From Kwoniella bestiolae CBS 10118 (taxonomy: Eukaryota; Basidiomycota; Tremellomycetes; Tremellales; Cryptococcaceae): a stretch of DNA of 64,000 nucleotides. Shown piece by piece: positions 54,219 through 64,000 of the stretch (within the stretch, counting starts at the first letter, position 1; the number at the start of each line of letters is the position of its first letter). The stretch spans positions 2,046,001 to 2,110,000 of the forward strand of contig NC_089241.1 of NCBI RefSeq assembly GCF_000512585.2, given 5' to 3'. The position numbers were made by a program, and so were the translations under genes. Under the pieces are notes generated by a model that worked only from the letters and a program-made list of their open reading frames with translations, was not told the origin of the DNA and did not search any database.

Positions 54219-56558
54219 ATGCTCGATCAAATCCCATCCGAAATCATCTCCCAAATATCCTATCACCTCTCCCTCTCCGCATCCTCATCCTCCACATTCG
54301 AAGACATCCCACCCACAAACCTACTCCTATCATGCCGAACAATCCACGAGGCCATCTCACCCTCAACCAATCCAAGGCTGTACGGTAAACTGTTCAGAGC
54401 TCTGTTCGATACAGATGCTCCCGAACGCAGGTTCCAGAGTGCGTCGACGAGCTCGACGCGAGATGAACGGCAGAGGCAGTTGCTCAAGGAGCGCAGGCGA
54501 AGGAAGAGGAGGAAGATCAATGAGGAGGGGGATGAAGATGATGAGACATACGGGGATAAGTTGAAAGCTCAGGAATTGACCCGGGAATTGAAGAAGAGGA
54601 TTGGATGTTTGAGTAGGCTTAGGGAGATGATTGAGGGGAAGGATGTCACGGACATCGTGGAGGGGGATTTGTGGACTGTATATCTCATGTTGATTGAGAA
54701 TGGTATGTGCTAATTCTTCGTGGCGACCACGAGTAGTGGGACATCTGGCTAATCGTTGGCGCTGGTTAGACGGTAAAAACATCGAACATCTTGTGGGACC
54801 CAAAGCGACAGTCAACTTGCCTTCATTCTTGGAGTTGTACCACGAACAACACTTCCTCGCTGCTGCTGTAGAGCCTGGATATCCGGCTGAGACCGTTGGA
54901 AGGTCTTTGGCTATGTGGATAGCGTGGTTGGTGGGAGGGTCTGGTGAGTCGTCATAACCATTTATTTCATCACTCTTCTACCAAAATACACCACTACATA
55001 CTCCCTGTGATATCCGATGCTAAACACACTGATATACAGGACCACCCGACGAAACCCCCGAGCAGCGTGAAGAACGAATGTTTGTTCTCCGCCCCTACGT
55101 ATTCGCAGCACAGCAATACCCACTCTACTTCGCACCATGGGTCCTCCCAGATCTACCACTCACCAAACCCTTCCTCCCATCCTCTATCGAGCTCAACCAA
55201 GACAACGTACATCTCAACCCATTCATCGCTGACCTCACGCCCAAATCCCGCTCAGTGGTAGTAGAGCATTTCGGACGATCCCTCAACCTATGTCCGCCAT
55301 TCCTAGCGCACGCAGCAATACTACGTTTCTTCTACCGACGTCTAGGTGAAGATGGAGAGTTAGACTCGGATAACGATTCAATCATGGGTGCAGATACGAC
55401 TATATCTCCATTTATGTCATTACAAAACCCAAACCACCATCAAGCCCAGGGTGTCCCAGTCCGAGTCAACGATCTGGTAGATGGTATAATGCCAGGAACG
55501 CAGGGTATAATCCTATCCAACCCCGCTTCCAGAGCCCCTACCAGGCCTACCTCCCCCACACCTACCGCACGAGATGGACGAGGGTTCCTGGTGGGAAATT
55601 CCAAGCTACATGATCTGGATTATCAGAGGTTGAAATCGTGCTTTGACCCGTACGCCTCCAAGGGTCTTAGATCGACGAATTGGAGGAATAGCTGGGAAGG
55701 ATGTTGGGAAGGGACGTTCTCGTTCTTTGATTTTGATGCGTTTAGGGAGATGTTGGCGGGACATAGTAGGGCATTGTACGAGGGACCGTATGGTGAACAA
55801 GCTCAGGTATGGAGGCTGACCGAGACTTACGTGAGGAAAGAGGGGTGGGTTAGACCTACCGTCGAAGAAGAGGATGAAGTAGATGGAGAAGATGAGGAAG
55901 AAGAAGAAGAAGAAGTGAAGGGATTACCATTAAATGGGCCAATCGTAAATGCCGGTTTCCCCTCGACGGAACAACCCAACACGTACAGTAATCTGGCTAG
56001 CGCCACTGCCGAGGCGGAGACGCTAAGACAGACTATCCAACAGCAGATCGAAGCTATAAAAGGATATGAGATTGTCCCGACTGAAGAGCTTGAAGAGATG
56101 TTGGAGTTGAGTGAGGAGGAACAGGAGGAAGCGGGTTTGGAAATGCTCTTGACTGGGACGGGACATAGTGCTTGGGGGAAGTTCATATTGAAAGGACGGG
56201 TGAGGAATTGGGATGGGATGGCTAGTTTGGTTAAGGAGTATGCTGTGAGTGTGTATTCCGTTTCAAATGGGATTATCCTGTTCTACTCTTCCCTTCTCTT
56301 GCGTTTGCTCTTCTTTATCGAGCGAAAGAATCGTTAGATCAGTGTAAATCCCGCTTTTTCTCACGGCGGCTCCTGAACCTATGCGTCGATAGACTCAGCT
56401 GAGAATCTCGTTCACGCACTCAGCCCGACTCGAGAGGTAAATGGATATATCGTGGATATGTCCTAGCGGGAGATATATTTGTTGGGAGATGGAGAGATAC
56501 GTATACGCCTGAGACTTTTGTAGGGTATGAAGGTACTTTTATCTTGAACAGGAGGTGA
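54219..56558 (+). CDS. F-box protein
   Basis: The start is ATG 54219. The first residues form a degenerate F-box (MLDQIPSEIISQISYHLSLS, then PPTNLLLSCRTIHEAIS), which would bind Skp1 in an SCF ubiquitin ligase. A basic KERRRRKRRKINEE stretch could be a nuclear signal. Introns: about 54709-54769, 54942-55038 and 56246-56430. The body has DLWTVYLMLIENDGKNIEHL, PPFLAHAAILRFFYRRLGED and SWEGCWEGTFSFFDFDAF, and the last exon gives RGKWIYRGYVLAGDIFVGRW and EGTFILNRR. The tail with repeated W..G.....F resembles the beta-rich C-terminal part of fungal F-box proteins with an unknown substrate domain. The acidic Glu run at 55870-55915 is a linker. Substrate unknown. Confidence 0.8.
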
Positions 56559-56821
56559 GGGGTTGTACGATATATGTATAAGGCGTTTGCGTGTAAATAC
56601 AAGACAGGTGATGAATGCAATGTTGTATCTTCCTCGTTGACTGGAATTGCAAGAGCAATATGATGTTTCTCAAGTCATTTCCCACTTGGCTTGCGATAAG
56701 CTGGTTCTGTGGGAATCTTTCAAATGTATTTAATTAGGCATGGAAAGATGGAAAGCCAATTCTTCAATGAATGTATGATACATATGCAACTGTCTTACTA
56801 CCTGGATCACCCGACGCTTCA

Positions 56822-57925
56822 CTACTCATCTACCATCATTCCCCCCACCCCTCCGCCAACCCTTACATCCATCCTCTCAACCAACCTCCCCGTATACCCC
56901 CTGACCACCTCGTCCATCTCCACCTTTAGGACTTTACAAGCCTCCGTCCCCAACTCGAGCATCTCCTGGAACCTATCGAGATGCAACCTCGTCTCCATCT
57001 GCGCCAGCGTGATCTTCCCTGAATTCGTCAGCGAAGCTAGGATCAGGTTGGGCAAATCGTTTTCCTCAAGGTACGAGAGGTCTAGGAGTGGTTGTGTTAG
57101 ATGGAGTCCTATGGATACGGAGGTTATGTAGTCTGTGAGGGATATGCCGGCGGATATTAGGGAGAGGGTGGTGGCGTTTATGGCTGTTGGGAGGATACCT
57201 ATTTGCACGGGCAGAAATTGTTTGAGTTTAGGTTAGAGAATTGATTGCGAGAGTAAAGAAAAGTGATGTATTCGTATTCTTGAAAGGGAAAGGGAAGACA
57301 CCCACCTCCGTCTGCTGAGAGTACTTGGACATTTATGAATATCTCGCTCCGGGGGTACAAGTGGGTCATTATCACCGGTTCGAATGTCTGACGTATCGAG
57401 GCGCCAATTTCTTGTAGACGTCTGAGTAGGGGGAAGAGAAAGATAAAACCGATCAGTGAGATGATCATATACTTATGATATGTCCGATTGCCATGTTGAT
57501 TCTCCCTCCTTTCCATCCCATCCGCTATGTCTCTGATACATTGATAGACGCAAAACTCACTTGTCCCCCCTTATCCTCTTCCCCCCACCCCCCTGAGCCC
57601 AAGGTACAACCCCAACTTCCACATTAATAACCGCCCTATCATGACTCGCTGTGCTCCTCAACTTTGGCTCTCGGGGACCAAACACTGATACCTGGACTGT
57701 CGTCAGACCTTGAGTGACCGTCGAACTTCCCTCGGCTGTTGGGTGGGTGTTGAGTTGGAAGGAGGTTGATCGGAGTTCGTATGGACGTCGGGCGTCGTGT
57801 CGCAGGCCTATAACGATCCAGAGAACAAGGCATGGTCTTGTAAGTGGTCATTGCGATGTTGAAGGTATAGAGGAGAGAGGGGACTTACCTCCGTCATTGA
57901 GTATTTCTATTCTTGAGGAAGACAT
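56822..57925 (-). CDS. RRP41: Exosome core subunit RRP41 (SKI6)
   Basis: RRP41 is an RNase PH-type ring subunit of the RNA exosome (catalytically inactive in yeast). The start is ATG 57923-57925 (MSSSRIEILNDG), then GLRHDARRPYELRSTSFQLN, EGSSTVTQGLTTVQVSVFGP, PREPKLRSTASHDRAVINVE, IGASIRQTFEPVIMTHLYPR, SEIFINVQVLSADGG, LPTAINATTLSLISAGISLT, DYITSVSIGLHLTQPLLDLS and EENDLPNLILASLTNSGKIT. The order and motifs match Rrp41, rather than Rrp46 or Mtr3, by the start GLR.D.R...E and the ISL.DY. Five exons. The C-terminal RVGGGVGGMMVDE is family-variable. Confidence 0.92.
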
Positions 57926-58532
57926 TGTTTGATGACTTGGTCCGGGTGTATTGCAGAATATCGAGATGTTACAACTTGAACTTTGATCTGATCGGGTGGA
58001 GGGTTTTTGGCTCCTACTAGGTTCGGTTGAGACGAGGATGGAGCAGAAATTAGTGTTGTGGTTATTGCTGCTGCTGTGATGTATTGTGATAATTATCTTT
58101 AGACGAGCATCTTCAAAACTGGATCGAGCGAGTAACTGGACTGTGGAGGTCCAATGTTTGGATTCTTAAATGGTTTACTTGAATAAGTTGAGATATGGCT
58201 TTCCGCCGTACCGGCCAGGGCCGATCTCCCCCTTTGCGAATGAAATGAAATGAAATGACGAGCACGGACGTACTCATAGTCGTGAACTGAGAGTTGCATT
58301 TGGGGGAGTATATAACATATACACTGTACAACTCTCATTTTATACCTCTACAAACCTAGTCAATAGGTCAAGATCTCCAGACATAACACAGCTGTAGAGA
58401 CACCTCGAAACAGATTCTTACAAACAACGCATCAAGGAATCCCCACCAACACCAAAGATACGCCCTTTCGCTACCAACCACCGCGCCAAGCCATTCCTTC
58501 GATGATCAGCACCAAAATCAAGATCAACCGAC
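57926..58532. other. Divergent promoter between RRP41 and LDB17
   Basis: 607 bp. It contains a GAAATGAAATGAAATGA triple repeat at about 58241-58257 and TATA-like runs near 58310. No gene seen. Confidence 0.5.
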
Positions 58533-61345
58533 ATGCCCCAGCGTGAACCCTCTTTCACCGACAGGCATCTTCACCACCACCACTCCCACCACCATCATCA
58601 CCATAGTCATCGGAAAGAATCCACATCACGTAGGAGATCAAAGGACCAGTCTTCCATTACGCCCACCAATGGACATGGTCTGCCGGTGGACGAGCCGCTC
58701 GCTGGGGGCAGTATGGACGTTCATGTGAGGGTGCATAGCTCGGAGCAGTTCTGGCATGGTGAGTGGTGCTCTTGCTAATATAGTCTCATCGTAAACGGTG
58801 TGGTGGGCAAATGTGATTGAGAAGTCAGGGTAAATAATGAATGCAACAGCTAATATCCTTTCATACCACTCGTAGAACTCGAATTGATAGCCAACATACC
58901 TGACTCACCTACGCTGGCTCAGCTCGATGGTACACTCAGGATGTTCGTAGCGTTCTGTGCGGCTTATCATGGTGAGTATATACGCTTTGTCCCCTGAGAT
59001 AACCAATCACCTGAGGGGTCAACCCACTCATCAGAACCGACGATAAGGGATCAAGCTGATATTTTCACCATATACGATCTAGACACATACCTCACATCAC
59101 CCTCGGAGATCCAACACGCCATCGAGCTGATATTGGACTGTGAACTGTTCACATTCCACTATGAAAGGATGGTAGGAATTATCATGTCCGATGCTCAAGA
59201 GGTGGGTTAGCTAAATCTTCCGTGGTTCCATCGAAAACTCGGGAGCGAAGCTGATAACTTGTGTTAACTAATAAAGAACACCAATCCTCATGACCTATAC
59301 ATACTGTATCATATCATATGGTACTATGGTCAAAGACACCCTAGTCTGTTTCGATCGCATAGAAAATGGAGGAAGTTGTTGCCTACATTGGGTGAGGTTG
59401 TGGGACTGGATATCGACGAGGTGAGTGTTGCTTGATGATCGCCATTACATCACCTTGAAGACAACAATTTTCAGGTTTTGGAAGGCCTCAAATAGCTGAC
59501 ACTCCCTCCCTTAGCAAAATTTCGTCCTCGGTCTTCCGCCCATTGAAGCCAGATTGCGATTACCGGCGACACATCTCATGTACGAAGTGTGTCGAGTTCA
59601 AAAGCTGACCTCGGAGGAACTATCCCAATTTGACGATACGTTTATCGACCATTTGTTCGATCTGGTCGAACTCACCAGGGATCTACAGGATGAAAGGCTA
59701 AATTATGCAGTCATCAAGTTGATTGTGGCTCTTAACGAACAATTCATGGTCGCTACTTTGCCTTCGAAGCATCATCCTGGATCTACTGCAAATTCGCCAT
59801 TAGATAGTAGTTCGACTGAAGATAAAACGGTGGAAGTATCAGGAAAGGATTCAGTCAAAGTGTTCGATGAACCCAAATCGAGCTCTCTTCTACTTTCACC
59901 CGAATCAATTTCCACTACGACATTCCCACAAAACAGTACGAGAAATCATTATCGTGCGAGATCGGGAACGACTTTATCGTCGGCCTATCAGCATGACCAT
60001 TCTGAAGAAGCGAAGAAGAATAACAGGGTCTTGGTCGTTCTGATGAGGAGATTGGGAAGTAGTAAGACGTTTGGAGAGAATATGATCTTCATGCTGAATA
60101 GAGCGGGTGAGTTGGCTTGTTCTGTTTCTCCTGCGATTGTGTCTGGGTTGTACTTCAATACCATGAAATCTGTTGAAAGCCTTTGACAGCAACGCTTTAT
60201 GTACTTCGAGCTGACTCTATACTTTCTCTACCAGAAAACTCTCCAGACGATCTATGTATGCAATTGCTCATCCTCAAAATCCTCTATCTCCTTTTCACCA
60301 CCCCTGGTACGCAAGAGTACTTCTTCACGAATGATCTGAGAGTGCTTCTGGATGTGTTCATCAGAGAGTTGGTGGATTTGCCGGAAGAATGCGAAGCTGT
60401 GAGTTTGACACGATCAAGGCAATCACAAGGCCAATGCTGATGAGACATGCTATGTTGATGTATTCTCTAGCTGCGTCATACATATCTTCGAGTGTTGTAC
60501 CCTCTGCTCAATCACACGCAACTACGTTCGGATCCTTACAAAAGGCCTCAGATCAAACTGGTTTTGAACTCGTTGATTGCCAATAACCACATCAAAGAGG
60601 TCAATTCGACTACTACCAGGCTGGTTGAGAGATGTATGAGTGAACAGAGGAAATTGGAGCGAAGTCATAGGTGAGCGAAATGTTTTCTTCTCTTTCCTCT
60701 ATTTCCTGCTTCTAGATACCTGGGGATGTGAGAAGTGCGCTAAACAGCCCATGTTCTCTCCTTGTCGTATTTAGTGCCGAGAATGTTCGTAACCCCACAC
60801 GACAAGAATCGACCTCGTCAACTCTCTCGCTAGACGCACTGAAATCTGCCCTACCATCACAATTGTGCGGCACCAAGAACACATCCATCTACACCTCTCG
60901 TGATCCCGTTCGCCAGTCCTCTCTGAACGACGTATCAGCCTCGTTGACTGCAACGGGTAAAGATCGACCGTCTTCCCAGGCATCGACATACGATCGCGCC
61001 GATACTTCCACCCCGCCTCCCCCAGGAGCTCCCTCATCGCCAGGTAATGGGATCTCTTCGTCGCCTGGTAAAAGCGGGTTCATGCGACGCAAAGCACCCC
61101 TCCCGCCGAAAAATAGGAAATTCTCGAACGCAAGTTGGACAAGCTTCGATTCTGATAAAGAAGATTCGCAGGTGATATCGTCCTCGCCTTTGTCGACAAG
61201 TGGGATCTTGCCTGACAAGAATGGGATGAAAATCCCTCCGCCGATTATTGAGATTAATCATATGCCGATTCAACAGGAGTCTGCTAATGAAGAGACCAAG
61301 AGGGAACAGCCCGTAAAGAACGGGTGGATCACATTTTCTGCTTAA
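58533..61345 (+). CDS. LDB17: SPIN90/LDB17-type Arp2/3 regulator
   Basis: SPIN90/Dip1/Ldb17 proteins bind Arp2/3 and seed linear actin filaments at endocytic sites. The start is ATG 58533. The N-terminus has a His-rich run (HHHHSHHHHHHSHRKES). The SPIN90 leucine-rich armadillo domain follows: SPTLAQLDGTLRMFVAFCAA, QHAIELILDCELFTFHYERM, LYILYHIIWYYGQRHPSLFR, LNYAVIKLIVALNEQFMVAT, ENMIFMLNR, LCMQLLILKILYLLFTTPGT, QEYFFTNDLRVLLDVFIREL and LYPLLNHTQLRSDPYKRPQI. The C-terminal tail is Pro-rich (PPPPGAPSSPG, RRKAPLPPKNRK) and should bind SH3 domains, as in yeast Ldb17. Eight exons or so. The His run is not a usual feature. Family call is strong. Confidence 0.9.
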
Positions 61346-62940
61346 AACACTTTATACTCTCTCGTCGTCTGTGTGGCGGGTACATACTGAGAACACTGTA
61401 AATAAGGTGTTCGAACTGTAAGGCGCGAAATCATTACCATACTTCCTAAATATCCATTTACCCTTGACATGTCTCTGTCGGAAGCTTGTTTGTATGTCTT
61501 CGTGATAGTATGTATATATATGTAAAGTATGTTTGCTCCAGCTTCCGTCGCTCCCCCCCCGCTTAATCGACGGACTTGAAACGTGTCAGATCTCTCCACA
61601 TGAGCTCACAATGGATCTTCCGCATCTGCGCAATCATTCATTACAATGCCCGACAAGTAGTTCATATCAGCTACCAGATCGTCCATGTCATATTGACCGT
61701 TGACGGCGCATATACTCATCAAGCTTACTGATCTAGCGAAAACAATCACATGTCTGTAACACCACGTGTAGCAGGAATGACAACTTGTGAAGTCGTGTCA
61801 TTCTAGGATATTAGAACAATGGAGATACAGGCCTCAGCAAACTGACTGACGTCCGTCCCGAAAGATCATGAAGCTTGCTCAATATAGGATATGACGCTTC
61901 ATCGTACTCATGATGGACATCCTGAAATGACTGGCGCTGTTAGAATAGTCACGGGGAAATCCGCAAGTCATTTGTGGCAGTTCGATCAGAATGCGACCGA
62001 GATTCGAATTCCACTCTAATCCGGACAACGACCGGCAGTGGGTGGGTCTACACAAAAATCTCGATATGGAGCGCTGCAAGTTTTTTCAGATATATGACCA
62101 AGTCTATGAAACAACTACGGAAAAGTATCAAGTCATTTGCAAGAATGACATTCAACCTATTGCATAACTAAGAAGGACGTTGTCCAATCAGTGGTCAGGT
62201 TCCGCCGGAGCAGAGAATCTACCTTCCAGCCAAGGCATGTCCCCTCTCATACAATGTATCTTCCACCTCCTGCTCTCATCTCCTCAATACCAGTGAGTCT
62301 GTCTTTGTATTGAGCAGCACGGAGATTCGCGAGATGTCCCAGCCAAGATCAAGTGAGCCTTGTTGGACGGTCACATTGAATGCCGTTACTGGGGTATGTG
62401 CGCAGAGAAGAGCGACTTACGACTTCCTCATGGAGCACGATCGAGGATATAGCTGCCTGTGCCGTGGCTGGAATACCAACCAGTAGAACAGAGGGTGAGA
62501 CTTGGATATAGATTGATCAGACATGGCTTCTACTCCATGGAATGGTCGGTCGCCGCCAAGTAGCCCCAATCTGGACCATATTAAGCAGAAGCTATCTTAA
62601 TCAGACCAGTATGGTTCCTCAAGCTCATTCTGGTTCAGAATGGGTTTGGCGATGTCACTCTGGCAAGCATGCTACTTTGATTCAGCAGCCATTGTGGCCA
62701 TGAAACGATATTGCCCATTCTACGTTTTATGTTGCTCCCTCTCATCCTCGATATGACAATAGATACACCTTGGCACACCAACCAATTGCTGTAGCACTCC
62801 AGGCAATCGGAAGAATGAAGCCTGATACAACGGCCTCGGGAGGACAAAAAGAAGGAAAACCCGAAGTGGCACTTTCGACAACCTGGCCTCTCTTGTTTCA
62901 GCCGCTTGACCGGTCGTCCTAACAAGCAAGACACACAAAA
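61346..62940. other. 1.6 kb without a recognisable gene
   Basis: LDB17 3' flank, a C8 run at about 61553, then mixed sequence. Short open frames on both strands (for example 62635-62934) lack splice context, similarity or the local base skew of genes. No mobile-element ends or terminal repeats were recognised. Confidence 0.4.
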
Positions 62941-62946
62941 CCAACC

Positions 62947-62986
62947 GCTAGGAAGGAAACGCCGTAACCAATTCGGCTACGCCAGC
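62947..62986 (-). repeat. Truncated inverted copy of the tRNA-like 5' half
   Basis: Read on the minus strand from 62986, it starts GCTGGCG, then a D-arm with the A-box-like TAGCCGAATTGG, then ACGGCGTTTCCTTCCTAGC. It matches 63065-63103 of the plus strand except for a few changes, including 24 consecutive identical bases. After CTAGC it jumps to GGTTGGTTTT, resembling the 3' end of the plus copy plus a T-run. It lacks the anticodon arm and B box. The two copies lie head to head about 78 bp apart. Confidence 0.7.
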
Positions 62987-63064
62987 TATCATATACGATA
63001 CTTTCGAAGTTGACCGCACATATATATATACCGTGTCAAATTATGGTCAAAGAAGTTTGTTTCG

Positions 63065-63166
63065 GCCGGCGTGGCCAAATGGTTACGGCGTTTCCTTCCT
63101 AGCCTCGGGTTTAAAACCCGAATTTGGACGAGGTGAAGATTGTGGGTTCGATCCCCACCGTTGGTT
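63065..63166 (+). tRNA. tRNA-Leu(UAA)-like gene or pseudogene
   Basis: Acceptor arm GCCGGCG pairs with CGTTGGT (63159-63165), with three G-U pairs. A-box-like TGGCCAAATGG, D-stem GCC/GGC. The anticodon arm TCGGG-TTTAAAA-CCCGA (63105-63121) has a 7-nt loop with anticodon UAA at 63112-63114. The T-arm GTGGG-TTCGATC-CCCAC (63142-63158) carries the B box GGTTCGATCCC. TTGGACG after the anticodon arm matches the start of a tRNA-Leu variable arm, but its pairing partner is missing. Between the D arm and the anticodon arm is an extra 14-nt stretch (63091-63104), at a place where nuclear tRNAs have no intron. It is followed by T5 at 63172-63176. A functional tRNA is doubtful; a pseudogene or tRNA-derived element is likely. 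Confidence 0.55.
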
Positions 63167-63171
63167 GAATC

Positions 63172-63176
63172 TTTTT
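63172..63176 (+). terminator. Pol III T-run terminator
   Basis: TTTTT six bases after the tRNA-like element, the normal Pol III stop. A second T5 lies at about 63182. It suggests the element could be, or once was, transcribed. Confidence 0.55.
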
Positions 63177-63293
63177 GTGCTCTTTTTAGGCTCCTGGATG
63201 CATCAGAATCATTTTATTTCGAGTTGCAATCGTCAAAAGAGCGCAGAAGATGAAGAAAAGACGATGCCACATGAATTAAGTTCGAAATGAGGT

Positions 63294-63396
63294 AGTGCCA
63301 CTCTGAGATCGACTCGCGCGTCGAGAGATCGGCGATCGCCGCTTTCTTCTAAAACACACTGTAGCTAGTGGCACTTAGAGGTGGGATAACCTCTTT
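63294..63396. repeat. Cluster of inverted repeats and hairpins
   Basis: Outer arms AGTGCCACT (63294-63302) and AGTGGCACT (63367-63375) are perfect reverse complements. Between them lie the palindrome GGCGATCGCC (63331-63340) and a CGAC..GTCG dyad near 63310-63323. Directly after comes AGAGGT-gggata-ACCTCT (63377-63394), a perfect 6-bp hairpin followed by TTT. The set could fold into a structured RNA or be an element end. No known RNA family recognised. Confidence 0.5.
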
Positions 63397-63479
63397 GTAC
63401 CTACATGAGTACAGGGTGCTTACGCTTTTCATCTCATCATTCGAAAGGCAATGACATGATTCGCCCCCGGGAGTTCGCA

Positions 63480-63800
63480 CCCTTTCCTCACCTTGCAATT
63501 CCTCCCTGCGTCTCCGTCTCCCCGCTGCCTCTTCACCCGTGTCCTCTCCGCTGCTACCTCAGCCTTGCGGTGTCACCCCTTCCCCCCCTGCATCTCTCTG
63601 AGCCCCCTCCACCTCCGGACTCTGTTCCCTGCTCGGCCCCTCCCTCCTCCCCCTTCCTCCTATCCGTTTCTTGTCTGGTCTCATGTCCCGCCCTTATTCT
63701 CGACCTTGATGCCACGCCCCCCCACGCTTCCGCCCTTACTCGTCGCCCTCCCGCCCTCGGTTCCGTCCCCAACGAGCACAGCCAAAGCAGATGCACCACG
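63480..63800. other. GC-rich pyrimidine-skewed block
   Basis: The plus strand is strongly C+T-rich with C runs (for example ccttccccccctgcatctct near 63575) and is clearly more GC-rich than the genome around it. Open frames on both strands here (such as 63405-63926) are artefacts of the composition: they translate to Pro/Ser/Leu or Gly/Arg repeats with no fold. Nothing else is identified to the window end. Confidence 0.6.
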
Positions 63801-64000
63801 TCTTCCCCGCACATTCCCTTAATTCCTGACCGCCATCAGCTTGACACCTGGACCTCATTGCGTGAGACCCCGGCGATGCATCTGTTCCAACTGATTCAGC
63901 GGGGAATAGCAATCCCACTACCATAGCTCATCATACTTCCACGGAGATGACCGACCGGCTAAACTGGGTTTCTGTGCATGCGCCGATGCGCTTATTTGAA

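Noticed and set aside
61346..62940. Transposon or LTR remnant in the gene-poor right part.
   Set aside because: No terminal repeats, target-site duplications or transposase/reverse-transcriptase motifs were seen.
63405..63926. 173-codon Pro/Leu/Ser-rich open frame.
   Set aside because: It results from the C+T-rich block; the opposite strand is equally open and neither has a fold.

Overview
The window is nuclear DNA of a basidiomycete yeast, most likely a Tremellales species of the Cryptococcus/Kwoniella type. The grounds are dense genes on both strands, many short introns (mostly 45-80 nt) with GTRAGT-like donors and CTRAY branch points, Ser/Pro-rich low-complexity tails, and a conserved fungal gene set that includes a DASH subunit and a basidiomycete-style homeodomain protein. 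The species call is inference. Gene models were built by reading splice sites by eye, so exon borders are firm only where stated.

Layout, left to right. 1-20 kb: the cut-off 3' part of a GFD2-like RNase H-fold gene (-), an auxin-efflux-carrier-family membrane protein (+), a large RA-PH adaptor (-), a 2.7 kb non-coding stretch, an unrecognised Ser-rich protein (+), a Myb/SANT protein (-), an unrecognised coiled-coil protein (-) and the 60S assembly factor RSA4 (-). 20-38 kb: a homeodomain protein with a repeated motif (+), DASH subunit DUO1 (-), cytosolic SerRS (-) back to back with DAHP synthase (+), a DUF1348 NTF2-like protein (-), the Pol III repressor MAF1 (-), and the nucleolar GTPase NOG2 (-) back to back with a 70-residue complex I subunit (+). 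38-41 kb: two unrecognised genes with ends 1 bp apart, then SUS1 (+).

41-45 kb is an island of unrecognised, fast-looking genes between SUS1 and the cysteine desulfurase NFS1. One has a probable duplicated exon and an in-frame stop between two open stretches. 45-61 kb: NFS1 (-), a single-pass Ser/Thr-rich membrane protein (+), the arginine methyltransferase SFM1 (+), a thioredoxin-fold protein (-), an F-box protein (+), exosome subunit RRP41 (-) back to back with the SPIN90/LDB17 actin regulator (+).

The last 2.6 kb has no convincing protein gene. It holds a tRNA-Leu(UAA)-like element with an odd 14-nt insertion, a truncated inverted copy of its 5' half, a hairpin cluster and a strongly pyrimidine-skewed GC-rich block.

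Functionally, several genes serve ribosome production and translation (RSA4, NOG2, RRP41, MAF1, SerRS, SFM1), though they are scattered rather than clustered. Most remaining recognised genes are housekeeping. The places most worth a second look are the 41-45 kb island, the 518-nt NOG2 intron, the repeat inside the homeodomain protein and the tRNA-like pair at the right end.
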